From Solirubrobacterales bacterium (GTDB taxonomy: Bacteria > Actinomycetota > Thermoleophilia > Solirubrobacterales > Solirubrobacteraceae), in assembly GCA_025964075.1 (NCBI GenBank), contig JAOPZQ010000384.1, forward strand, positions 1 through 6,607: 6,607 bases of DNA, read 5' to 3'. Positions 1 to 6,083 of this stretch are shown in pieces; within the stretch, counting starts at the first letter, position 1, and every line of letters begins with the position of its first letter. The notes under the pieces are model-generated. The model had not been told where the DNA came from. It did no database searches and worked only from the letters and a program-made list of their open reading frames with translations. Position numbers and translations under genes: made by a program.

Positions 1-1202
1 AGGTGTTCGGCTCGCTCGGCAAGGGCAACGGGGACCCGTCGCTGAACGTGTTCGGCGACGAGAGCGCCCCCAACATCCGTTCGCTCGCGAAGCGCTTCAC
101 GGTGCTCGACAACTTCTACGCCGACGCGGAGGTGTCGGCCGACGGCCACAACTGGTCGACCCAGGCGGGGGCGACCGACTACGTCGACAAGACGTGGCCG
201 ATCAACTACTCCCCCGGCCCTCGGAATCAGCAGCGGTCCTACGACTTCGAGGACACGACGCCCGCCCAGCAGTTCGTCACCGAGCCCCTCGCCGGCGACC
301 CGACGGTCACGCGGTCGGCCGCGGCGCAGACGGTCGGCTACCTATGGGACAACGCCTACAACCACGGCGTGAGCTTCCGTGACTACGGGGAGTTCACGAG
401 CGGCCCCTGCACCGGAGGCGCGAACACGTCGAACACGACGCACCTGCAGGCCCGCTTCGGCGATCACGTCGACACGGCGTACCCGAGCTACGGGCTCTCG
501 TGCTCGGATCACGTCAACCGCGAGCCCGAGTGGGAGCGCGAGTTCCACGCGTACGAGCAGAACGGCAAGCTCCCCTCGCTCGAGCTCGTCCGGCTGGGGA
601 ACGACCACACGCAGGGAACGCGGCCCGGCGTCGCCACGCCGCAGTCCTACGTGGCCGACAACGACCTCGCCGTCGGCAAGCTCGTCGACGCGGTCTCGCA
701 CTCGAAGTACTGGAAGAGCACGCTGATCCTCGTCGTCGAGGACGACGCGCAGAACGGGCCCGACCATGTCGACGCGCACCGCACGGAGGCGCTGGCGATC
801 AGCCCGTACACCCAGACGGGCAACGTGGACTCGACGCACTACGACACGTCGTCGATGATCGCCACCGCGGAGCGGGTCCTCGGCTTGCCGCCGATGACGA
901 TCGTCGACGGGCGCGTGAGCCCGATGTGGGGCTCGTTCACGCCGAACGCCGACTACCGCGCGTACTCGGCGGTGCAGCCGAGCGTGATCCCGTACGGCGA
1001 TCCGGGCGCGCCGATCAACGGCGCGAGCGCGCCGATGGCGGCGGCGGCGTCGCATTGGAGCTTCCGCAAGGAGGACCAGGCGCCGGAGATCGCCCTCAAC
1101 CGGGCGATCTGGAAGTCGGTCAAGGGACGCCACTCGCGGATGCCGGCCCCGCGCCACACGCACATCATCGGCTCGCGGCCGAACGACCAGGGCGACGGAT
1201 AG
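1..1202 (+). CDS. Alkaline-phosphatase-superfamily phosphoesterase, C-terminal part (5' end outside window)
   Basis: The reading frame is open from the left edge and ends at TAG 1200-1202, giving 399 visible residues. The GTG at position 3 is probably an internal Val, because FGSLGKGNGDPSL normally lies inside the phosphoesterase domain of proteins annotated 'YncE family / alkaline phosphatase family'. Visible motifs, numbered from that Val, are VSADGHNWS (44-52), NDHTQG (200-205) and EDDAQNGPDHVDAHR (246-260). Their Asp and His residues match the metal-binding pattern of this superfamily, so hydrolysis of a phosphate ester is likely; the substrate is unknown. In this family a beta-propeller usually precedes the enzyme domain, and the whole is often exported, but that part is not visible. 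The C-terminal tail (LNRAIWKSVKG) is usual for the family. The gene converges on the secreted PASTA gene, with only 36 nt between the stop codons. No frameshift is seen. Family call is strong; substrate is open. Confidence 0.88.
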   Translation, partial: VFGSLGKGNGDPSLNVFGDESAPNIRSLAKRFTVLDNFYADAEVSADGHNWSTQAGATDYVDKTWPINYSPGPRNQQRSYDFEDTTPAQQFVTEPLAGDPTVTRSAAAQTVGYLWDNAYNHGVSFRDYGEFTSGPCTGGANTSNTTHLQARFGDHVDTAYPSYGLSCSDHVNREPEWEREFHAYEQNGKLPSLELVRLGNDHTQGTRPGVATPQSYVADNDLAVGKLVDAVSHSKYWKSTLILVVEDDAQNGPDHVDAHRTEALAISPYTQTGNVDSTHYDTSSMIATAERVLGLPPMTIVDGRVSPMWGSFTPNADYRAYSAVQPSVIPYGDPGAPINGASAPMAAAASHWSFRKEDQAPEIALNRAIWKSVKGRHSRMPAPRHTHIIGSRPNDQGDG

Positions 1203-1225
1203 GGCCTCGACGCCGGGAGCTCAGC

Positions 1226-1261
1226 GGCCGGAGCCGCGCTAACGGTGGCGCGGCTTCGGCC
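1226..1261. terminator. GC-rich hairpin between convergent genes, probable bidirectional terminator
   Basis: The left arm 1226-1239 (GGCCGGAGCCGCGC) and right arm 1248-1261 (GCGCGGCTTCGGCC) pair over 14 bp around an 8-nt loop (TAACGGTG). In plus-strand RNA the only non-Watson-Crick pair is G1231-U1256. In minus-strand RNA the same position is an A/C mismatch, so the helix is slightly better in the plus direction. It starts 24 nt after the phosphoesterase stop. No T-tract follows on either strand, so it is not a classical intrinsic terminator, although T-poor hairpins are common at gene ends in high-GC bacteria. It overlaps the last codons of the minus-strand gene, whose TAG spans the arm/loop junction. 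The terminator role is inferred from position and structure. Confidence 0.5.
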
Positions 1262-3083
1262 CGCGGCTCACGTCGAGCTTCACGTGGCGCCCCAGCGTCG
1301 CGACCGTACCCCGGCGCGGGCTCTGGGAGATCACGTGGAACCTCTTGACCTTGGAGCTGTAGAGGCGGCGGACGGTGCCGCCGCAGTGGGCGGTCGCGAG
1401 GTGCTTGAGGGCAGAGCTCTGCTTCTGGCGGCGGACGTTCGGCACGACGCAGCGGGCGTAGCTCACCTGGACCTGAGTCGCGCCCTGGTTGCCGTAGCGG
1501 TCCGTGGCGGTCGCCGTGAACGTGGTGGTGCCGAGCGACAGCGTCACCGGCAGGCTCCACGCCCCACCGGCGCCGAGCGCCACCGGTGTCCCGTTGACCG
1601 AGAACGAGGCGACCGCGCCGTTGTCGGTCGCGAAGCCGCGGAGGTTGAGGCTCCGGGCGCCGACCACGGCGCCGTTGACCGGGTTCGAGATCGTCACGAC
1701 CGGCGAGCCTGCTTGGTCCTCGGCGGCGCTCGCGTAGCCGGCGACCTCGGCCGCCCGGTTCCCCTGCGAGTAGGTGAAGGTCAGCGTCAGCGCGCCCGTG
1801 GCGGGGACGGTCCGGCGGTAGCCCATGAGGAAGCTCGACGGGGACGTGAACCGGACGCTGTCCGGGGCGTTCGAGTACGTGATCGTGCCGAGCGCGTGCG
1901 ACGTGTCCCCGTCCGCGGAGCCGATGTCCCCCTTGACGTAGATCGTTCCCGGCCCCGCCGGCGCCCCCGGAAGCGCGTCGGGGACGCTGTGGGCGTGGAA
2001 GCTCCCACCGTCGACCCACGGGAACCGGAAGCCGTTGATCTGGTCGATCGGATCCGTGGACCGCGCCCGCGCGTAGAGGTCGTTCTCGACGAGCGCATCG
2101 AGCGTGTGGGGGGCACCGTCCTGGCTCACGAACCGGTCGACGATCCGGACGTAGCGGCCGGCGTGGTCCTGCGTGATCGTCCGCTGCACGGCGACTCCGG
2201 CCACCGCGAGCGCCGGGCAGTTGGCGGTGCTCGGTGGGTAGGGGTCGCCGTTCGCGCACGTGGCGAGGCCGTCGGTCTCGTTGATGGTCACGTCGCCGGT
2301 CGCCGGGTCGCGCGTGGGGCCGAAGCTGAAGCTCGGGAAGCCCGTGGAGAGCGAGAGGTCGACGTTGTCGAAGTTCCCGTCGATCGCGCCGGGCGGGTAG
2401 ACGTTGCGGCCGTCGACCTGGAGCTCCGAGCGGCTCGGGCCGGGCCAGGTGTCGGTGGCGCTGTACCAGTCGCTGCAGAAGAAGAGCCGCCTGCTCTGGC
2501 GCAGCGTCGCCGGGTCGACGAGGAAGGAGTCCTCGAGGCCGCAGTTGCCGATGCCCTCGTAGTCGTTCGCGCCGGAGAGCTGCGGCGCGCCGAAGTAGGT
2601 GTCGGCCAGATGGTTCGTGTTCGGACCGGTCGCGAACGTGAACTCGCCGCGGCTCAGCCGTCCGACCGCGACCACGGGGCCGGCGAAGGGCGAGAGGTTG
2701 CTCGGGGTCGTGCCGTGCGGCGTCGCGCGCAGCCGGCACACGTTCATGTGCGGCGACGTGGAGGCGGTCGGGACGAGGCTCGAGAGGTCGCCCGTCGTGC
2801 TGAACGACCCGCTCGACCCGATGTCGTTCACGAACGTCATCGTCGAGGACCCGAAGCAGCGGAGGTCGACGCTGTCGCCCGAATTCGTCGCGTCGAACGT
2901 GCCGCGGACGGCGAGCGGCGTGTTCGCGTCGACGTCGTCGGTCAGGAACGACGGGCTCGTCGGGGAGGTGACGGCGCTCGAGGTGACGTCGGCCCGCCCG
3001 GCGGCCGGGAGCAGGAAGAGCGCGGCGACCGCGGCGCCGAACGCGCGTCGGCCGATCCGAGGGAACGGTAGGGAAAGGGACAT
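1239..3083 (-). CDS. Exported protein with Ig-like domain and C-terminal PASTA domain
   Basis: This gene encodes 614 residues, from ATG 3083-3081 to TAG 1241-1239. The N-terminus is a signal peptide: basic RIGRR (9-13), a hydrophobic stretch to about residue 25, and likely cleavage after GRA (29-31). RRAF is only a partial Tat motif, so Sec export is more likely. Residues 32 to about 459 are rich in Ser, Thr, Gly and Asp and look like extracellular beta-structure; I cannot assign a family. Residues about 460-541 form an Ig-like beta-sandwich resembling glucodextranase domain B (VTISNPVNGAVV, FSVNGTPVAL, TATDRYGNQG). Residues about 545-610 are one PASTA domain (CVVPNVR, VISQSPRRGTV, VKLDVSRG). 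PASTA domains bind peptidoglycan in some proteins, so cell-wall association is inferred. There are eight Cys in all, an even number that would allow disulfides. No membrane anchor, sorting motif or kinase domain is seen. No clear Shine-Dalgarno precedes the ATG, but the signal peptide supports this start. Confidence 0.85.
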   Translation of the reverse strand: MSLSLPFPRIGRRAFGAAVAALFLLPAAGRADVTSSAVTSPTSPSFLTDDVDANTPLAVRGTFDATNSGDSVDLRCFGSSTMTFVNDIGSSGSFSTTGDLSSLVPTASTSPHMNVCRLRATPHGTTPSNLSPFAGPVVAVGRLSRGEFTFATGPNTNHLADTYFGAPQLSGANDYEGIGNCGLEDSFLVDPATLRQSRRLFFCSDWYSATDTWPGPSRSELQVDGRNVYPPGAIDGNFDNVDLSLSTGFPSFSFGPTRDPATGDVTINETDGLATCANGDPYPPSTANCPALAVAGVAVQRTITQDHAGRYVRIVDRFVSQDGAPHTLDALVENDLYARARSTDPIDQINGFRFPWVDGGSFHAHSVPDALPGAPAGPGTIYVKGDIGSADGDTSHALGTITYSNAPDSVRFTSPSSFLMGYRRTVPATGALTLTFTYSQGNRAAEVAGYASAAEDQAGSPVVTISNPVNGAVVGARSLNLRGFATDNGAVASFSVNGTPVALGAGGAWSLPVTLSLGTTTFTATATDRYGNQGATQVQVSYARCVVPNVRRQKQSSALKHLATAHCGGTVRRLYSSKVKRFHVISQSPRRGTVATLGRHVKLDVSRGPKPRHR

Positions 3084-3147
3084 TTGGGGTGAGGTGAGGT
3101 CCGTACGGTATCTGGCGCACGGACGGATAGAGAAACCGTCGGCCCAG

Positions 3148-3156
3148 TGCTAGTTT
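3148..3156 (+). promoter_or_regulatory. Possible extended -10 element for the hydroxylase operon
   Basis: TGCTAGTTT resembles an extended -10 element (TGn followed by a TAnnnT hexamer) and stands out as AT-rich in this intergenic region. It would place the transcription start about 35 nt before the small-subunit ATG. No convincing -35 hexamer is found 16-18 nt upstream, so this is a weak, position-based call. Confidence 0.25.
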
Positions 3157-3184
3157 CGGAGCCTGCCCGAGTCACCGTCGCCAC

Positions 3185-3194
3185 AGGAGAGGAG
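3185..3194 (+). promoter_or_regulatory. Ribosome binding site of the small-subunit gene
   Basis: AGGAGAGGAG is a purine-rich, strong Shine-Dalgarno-like sequence ending 4 nt before ATG 3199. It fixes that start codon and contrasts with the divergent gene, which has no visible site. Confidence 0.8.
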
Positions 3195-3198
3195 CGCG

Positions 3199-3678
3199 AT
3201 GAGCAGGAGGGTTCCCGTCCACATCACCGTCAACGGCGTGGAGCACGCCTCGGAGGTGGAGCCGCGAACGTTGCTCGTGCACTACCTGCGCGACGAGCTC
3301 GGCCTCACGGGGACGCACGTGGGCTGCGACACGTCGAACTGCGGCGCGTGTACGTGCCATCTCGACGGCGAGTCGGTCAAGAGCTGCACGGTGCTCGCGG
3401 TCCAGGCCGACGGCGCCGACGTCAAGACCATCGAGGGCATGGCCGACGGCGAGAAGCTCCATCCGCTCCAGGAGGCGTTCTGGGAGCACCACGGGCTCCA
3501 GTGCGGCTACTGCACCCCGGGCATGATCATGGCCGCCGCCGACCTCCTGGAGCGCAACCCGAGCCCGACCGAGGAGGAGGTCCGCAAGGGTCTCGAGGGC
3601 AACCTCTGCCGCTGCACGGGCTACCACAACATCGTCAAGGCCGTGATGGCCGCCTCGAAGGTGGGTGCTCCGGCATGA
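3199..3678 (+). CDS. Molybdenum hydroxylase small subunit, two [2Fe-2S] clusters (CoxS-like)
   Basis: This 159-residue protein matches the usual length of CoxS/CutS-type subunits (about 150-170). It would carry electrons from the Mo site to FAD in the cytoplasmic S-L-M complex. The N-terminal plant-ferredoxin-like domain (about 5-80) has cluster ligands C43, C48, C51 and C63, in the motif CDTSNCGAC followed by VKSC. The C-terminal helical [2Fe-2S]-binding domain has C102, C105, C137 and C139, in QCGYCTPGM and NLCRCTGY. All eight expected Cys are present. Q101, next to C102, is the conserved Gln that contacts the molybdopterin cofactor in this family. C53 is an additional Cys where related proteins often have Val. 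A strong ribosome binding site supports ATG 3199. The stop overlaps the next start in ATGA (3675-3678), which suggests translational coupling. The family is certain; the name coxS is withheld because CO oxidation is not supported. Confidence 0.95.
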   Translation: MSRRVPVHITVNGVEHASEVEPRTLLVHYLRDELGLTGTHVGCDTSNCGACTCHLDGESVKSCTVLAVQADGADVKTIEGMADGEKLHPLQEAFWEHHGLQCGYCTPGMIMAAADLLERNPSPTEEEVRKGLEGNLCRCTGYHNIVKAVMAASKVGAPA

Positions 3679-6083
3679 GCATCACCGAAGAGCGCGCCGC
3701 GAGCACCAACGGCTTCATCGGCCAGCGGGTCCGGCGGCTCGAGGACCCGCCGCTGCTCACCGGGCAGGGCCGCTACGTCGACGACATCAACCTCGTCGGG
3801 CAGCTCTACGTCGCGTTCGTCCGCTCACCCGAGGCGCACGCGAAGATCGCGAGCATCGACACGTCGGCCGCGACCGCGCGCGAGGATGTCGTCGCCGTGT
3901 TCACCGGGGAGGACGTCGCCGTGCTCGCGCCGCTCCCCATGGTCTGGGCGCCGCCCGGCGTCGAGATGCGCACGCCGGAGCACTGGCCGGTCGCCCGCGG
4001 CAACGTGAACCACGTCGGCGACCCGGTCGCCGTCGTCGTCGGCACGGATCGGTACTCGGTCGTCGACGCCACCGAAGACGTCGTCGTCGAGTACGAGTCG
4101 CTCCCGGTCGTGGTCGACCCCGAGGAGGCGCTCAAGGACTCGAGCGTCATCCACGAGGCGCTCGGCACGAACAAGAGCCACGAGTGGGGCCTGGGGGGCG
4201 GCGACGTCGAGGCCGGCCTGGCCGAGGCCGACGTCGTGATCGAACGCCGGATCGTCAACCACCGGATCGCCGGAGGCGCGATCGAGCCGCGGGGCGTCGT
4301 CGCCGAGTGGCGCGGCGACGAGCTGACCCTGTGGAGCGCCACGCAGATCCCGCACATCCTGCGCCTGCTCCTGGCCGGCATGCTCGGCGTGCCGGAGGAC
4401 AAGCTCCGGGTCATCGCGCCGGACGTGGGCGGCGGCTTCGGGTCGAAGCTGAACGTCTACGGCGAGGAGGCGACGCTCGGCTGGCTCGCGCGCAAGCTCG
4501 GCCGGCCCGTCAAGTGGATCGAGACGCGCTCGGAGGGGATGCAGGCCACGCACCACGGCCGCGACCAGATCGACTACGTGAAGATGGGCGCGAAGCGCGA
4601 CGGGACCGTGACCACGCTGCACATCAAGGTGCTCGCCGACCTCGGCGCCTACCACATGTTGCTGACCCCGTTCATCCCGGCGTTCACGGCGTTCGTGGCG
4701 GGCGGCTGCTACAAGATCCCGAACGTCCAGACCGACGTCGTCGGCGTCTTCACGAACAAGATGGCGACGGACGCCATCCGCGGCGCCGGGCGGCCCGAGG
4801 CCACCCACATCCTCGAGGTGATGATGGACCAGATGGCGGCGGAGCTCGGGATGGACCCGCTCGAGCTCCGGCGGAAGAACTTCATCCCGCCGGAGGACTT
4901 CCCCGCCACCGTCGCGGTCGGGATCGTCTACGACTCGGGCAACTACCCGGGCGCGCTGGACAGGCTGCTCGCGAACCTCGACCTCGAGGCGTTCCGGCGC
5001 GAGCAGGCGGAGCTGCGCGAGCGCGGCATCTACCGCGGCATCGGCTTCTCCACTTACATGGAGATCTGCGGCCTCGCGCCCTCGCGGGTCGTCGGCCCGA
5101 GCGGCGTCGGCATCCAGGCCGGATTCTGGGAGTCGGCACTCATCCGCGTTCACCCGTCGGGTTCGATCACCGCCTACACGGGCGCGTCTCCCCACGGCCA
5201 GGGCATCGACACCACGTTCGCCCAGATCGTGGCGGACAAGCTCGGGGTCACCCCCGACCAGGTCGACGTCATCCACGGCGACACCGGCCGCGGCCCGTTC
5301 GGCATGGACACGTACGGGTCGCGCTCGCTCGCCGTCGGCGGCGAGGCGCTCGTCCGGGCGAGCAACAAGGTGCACGACAAGGTCAAGAGGCTCGTCGCGC
5401 ACCTGCTCGAGGCGGCCCCCGACGACATCGAGCTGCGCGACGGCAAGTTCTCGGTCAAGGGCTCGCCGGACCGGGGCATGACGCTGGCCGAGGCGTCGCT
5501 CGCGGCCTACGTGCCCGAGAACCTGCCCGAGGGGATGGAGCCCGGCCTCGAGGAGACGAACTTCTACGACCCGGAGAACTTCGTCTACCCGTTCGGCGCG
5601 CACGCGGCGATCGTCGACGTCGACGCCGAGACCGGCAAGGTCTCCGTCGTCCGCTACGTCGCGGTCGACGACTGCGGGCCGGCGATCAACCCGATGATCA
5701 TCGACGGGCAGGTGCACGGCGGCATCGCGCACGGGCTCGGTCAGGCGCTGTTCGAGCACGTCGCCTACGACGAGGACGGCCAGCTCGTGACCGGGACGTT
5801 CGTCGACTACGCGCTGCCGACCGCCGCGGAGTTCCCGAGCTTCGAGACCGACCGCACGGAGACCCCGTCGCCGGTCAACGAGCTCGGCGTCAAGGGCGTG
5901 GGGGAGGCGGGCACGATCGCCTCCTCGCCGACGGTGGTCAACGCCGTCGTCGACGCCCTCCGGCCGCTCGGCGTGACGTTCATGAACATGCCGCTCAGCC
6001 CGATGCGGGTGTGGGAGGCCATCCAGGCCGCCAAGGGCGGCGAGGGCAAAGGACCGGCGCTCGCCGAGGGAGGTGGCCAGTGA
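3675..6083 (+). CDS. Molybdenum hydroxylase large subunit, molybdopterin-binding, form II CoxL-like
   Basis: This 802-residue protein is close to the usual CoxL length of about 800. Family members bind Mo-molybdopterin (often the cytosine dinucleotide form) and hydroxylate a substrate with water, passing two electrons to the small subunit. Order: an aldehyde-oxidase/xanthine-dehydrogenase hammerhead domain (about 20-130), then two Mo-cofactor-binding domains (about 150-390 and 410-750). Visible cofactor motifs are DVGGGFGSK (250-258), SPHGQG (505-510) and KGVGEAG (740-746). E744 is the expected catalytic, base-like Glu. The active-site loop is AIRGAGR (367-373): form II enzymes have AYRGAGR, while true CO dehydrogenases have AYRCSFR with a Cu-binding Cys. 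CO is therefore unlikely as the main substrate; a purine, aldehyde or aromatic N-heterocycle is possible but not shown. The frame stays open upstream to 3147, but ATG 3675 is chosen because MSITEE leads directly into the conserved GQRVRRLEDPPLLTG. The stop overlaps the next start in GTGA. Confidence 0.93.
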   Translation: MSITEERAASTNGFIGQRVRRLEDPPLLTGQGRYVDDINLVGQLYVAFVRSPEAHAKIASIDTSAATAREDVVAVFTGEDVAVLAPLPMVWAPPGVEMRTPEHWPVARGNVNHVGDPVAVVVGTDRYSVVDATEDVVVEYESLPVVVDPEEALKDSSVIHEALGTNKSHEWGLGGGDVEAGLAEADVVIERRIVNHRIAGGAIEPRGVVAEWRGDELTLWSATQIPHILRLLLAGMLGVPEDKLRVIAPDVGGGFGSKLNVYGEEATLGWLARKLGRPVKWIETRSEGMQATHHGRDQIDYVKMGAKRDGTVTTLHIKVLADLGAYHMLLTPFIPAFTAFVAGGCYKIPNVQTDVVGVFTNKMATDAIRGAGRPEATHILEVMMDQMAAELGMDPLELRRKNFIPPEDFPATVAVGIVYDSGNYPGALDRLLANLDLEAFRREQAELRERGIYRGIGFSTYMEICGLAPSRVVGPSGVGIQAGFWESALIRVHPSGSITAYTGASPHGQGIDTTFAQIVADKLGVTPDQVDVIHGDTGRGPFGMDTYGSRSLAVGGEALVRASNKVHDKVKRLVAHLLEAAPDDIELRDGKFSVKGSPDRGMTLAEASLAAYVPENLPEGMEPGLEETNFYDPENFVYPFGAHAAIVDVDAETGKVSVVRYVAVDDCGPAINPMIIDGQVHGGIAHGLGQALFEHVAYDEDGQLVTGTFVDYALPTAAEFPSFETDRTETPSPVNELGVKGVGEAGTIASSPTVVNAVVDALRPLGVTFMNMPLSPMRVWEAIQAAKGGEGKGPALAEGGGQ
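6068..6074 (+). promoter_or_regulatory. Ribosome binding site of the FAD-subunit gene
   Basis: GGGAGGT lies within the 3' end of the large-subunit gene, 5 nt before GTG 6080. This good Shine-Dalgarno match is the main reason to accept the GTG start that overlaps the upstream TGA. Confidence 0.7.

Larger units (their letters stand above)
3084..3198. promoter_or_regulatory. Divergent intergenic region with palindromes
   Basis: These 115 nt separate the start codons of the minus-strand PASTA gene and the plus-strand hydroxylase operon, so they must hold or lie next to control signals for both unless transcription enters from elsewhere. CCGTACGG at 3101-3108 is a perfect 8-bp palindrome, 18 nt upstream of the minus-strand ATG. 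GACGG (3122-3126) and CCGTC (3136-3140) form a 5-bp inverted repeat around an A-rich 9-nt spacer. Either could be an operator, but such short elements also arise by chance in GC-rich DNA. No riboswitch-like structure was recognised. Confidence 0.4.

Noticed and set aside
342..1163. Minus-strand open frame (273 residues) over the phosphoesterase gene
   Set aside because: Arg/Val-rich shadow product; the plus-strand frame carries all the family motifs.
1245..3071. Long plus-strand open frame (608 residues) antisense to the PASTA gene
   Set aside because: Its product is extremely rich in Arg, Val, Ala and Gly, as expected from reading GC-rich DNA in the wrong frame. The minus-strand frame has a signal peptide, Ig-like and PASTA motifs.
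1165..3120. Alternative minus-strand frame (651 residues) over the same region
   Set aside because: Arg/Pro-rich low-complexity product with no recognisable domain; it also runs into the convergent phosphoesterase gene.
3147..3674. Upstream extension of the large-subunit frame (a 978-residue open frame starting at 3147)
   Set aside because: The added 176 residues lie over the small-subunit gene in another frame and are Arg/Gly-rich with no family similarity. The conserved large-subunit N-terminus begins at ATG 3675, and the small-subunit frame holds all eight cluster Cys.
4026..4120. Run of repeated GTC/GTCG triplets that looks like a short tandem repeat
   Set aside because: The repeats are irregular and encode Val/Asp-rich strands (PVAVVV, EDVVVEYESLPVVVD) that are normal for this domain; codon bias explains them.
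3825..5759. Long minus-strand open frame (644 residues) antisense to the large-subunit gene
   Set aside because: Shadow frame caused by G/C third-position bias; Arg/Val/Asp-rich with no motifs, while the plus-strand frame matches a known family over its full length.
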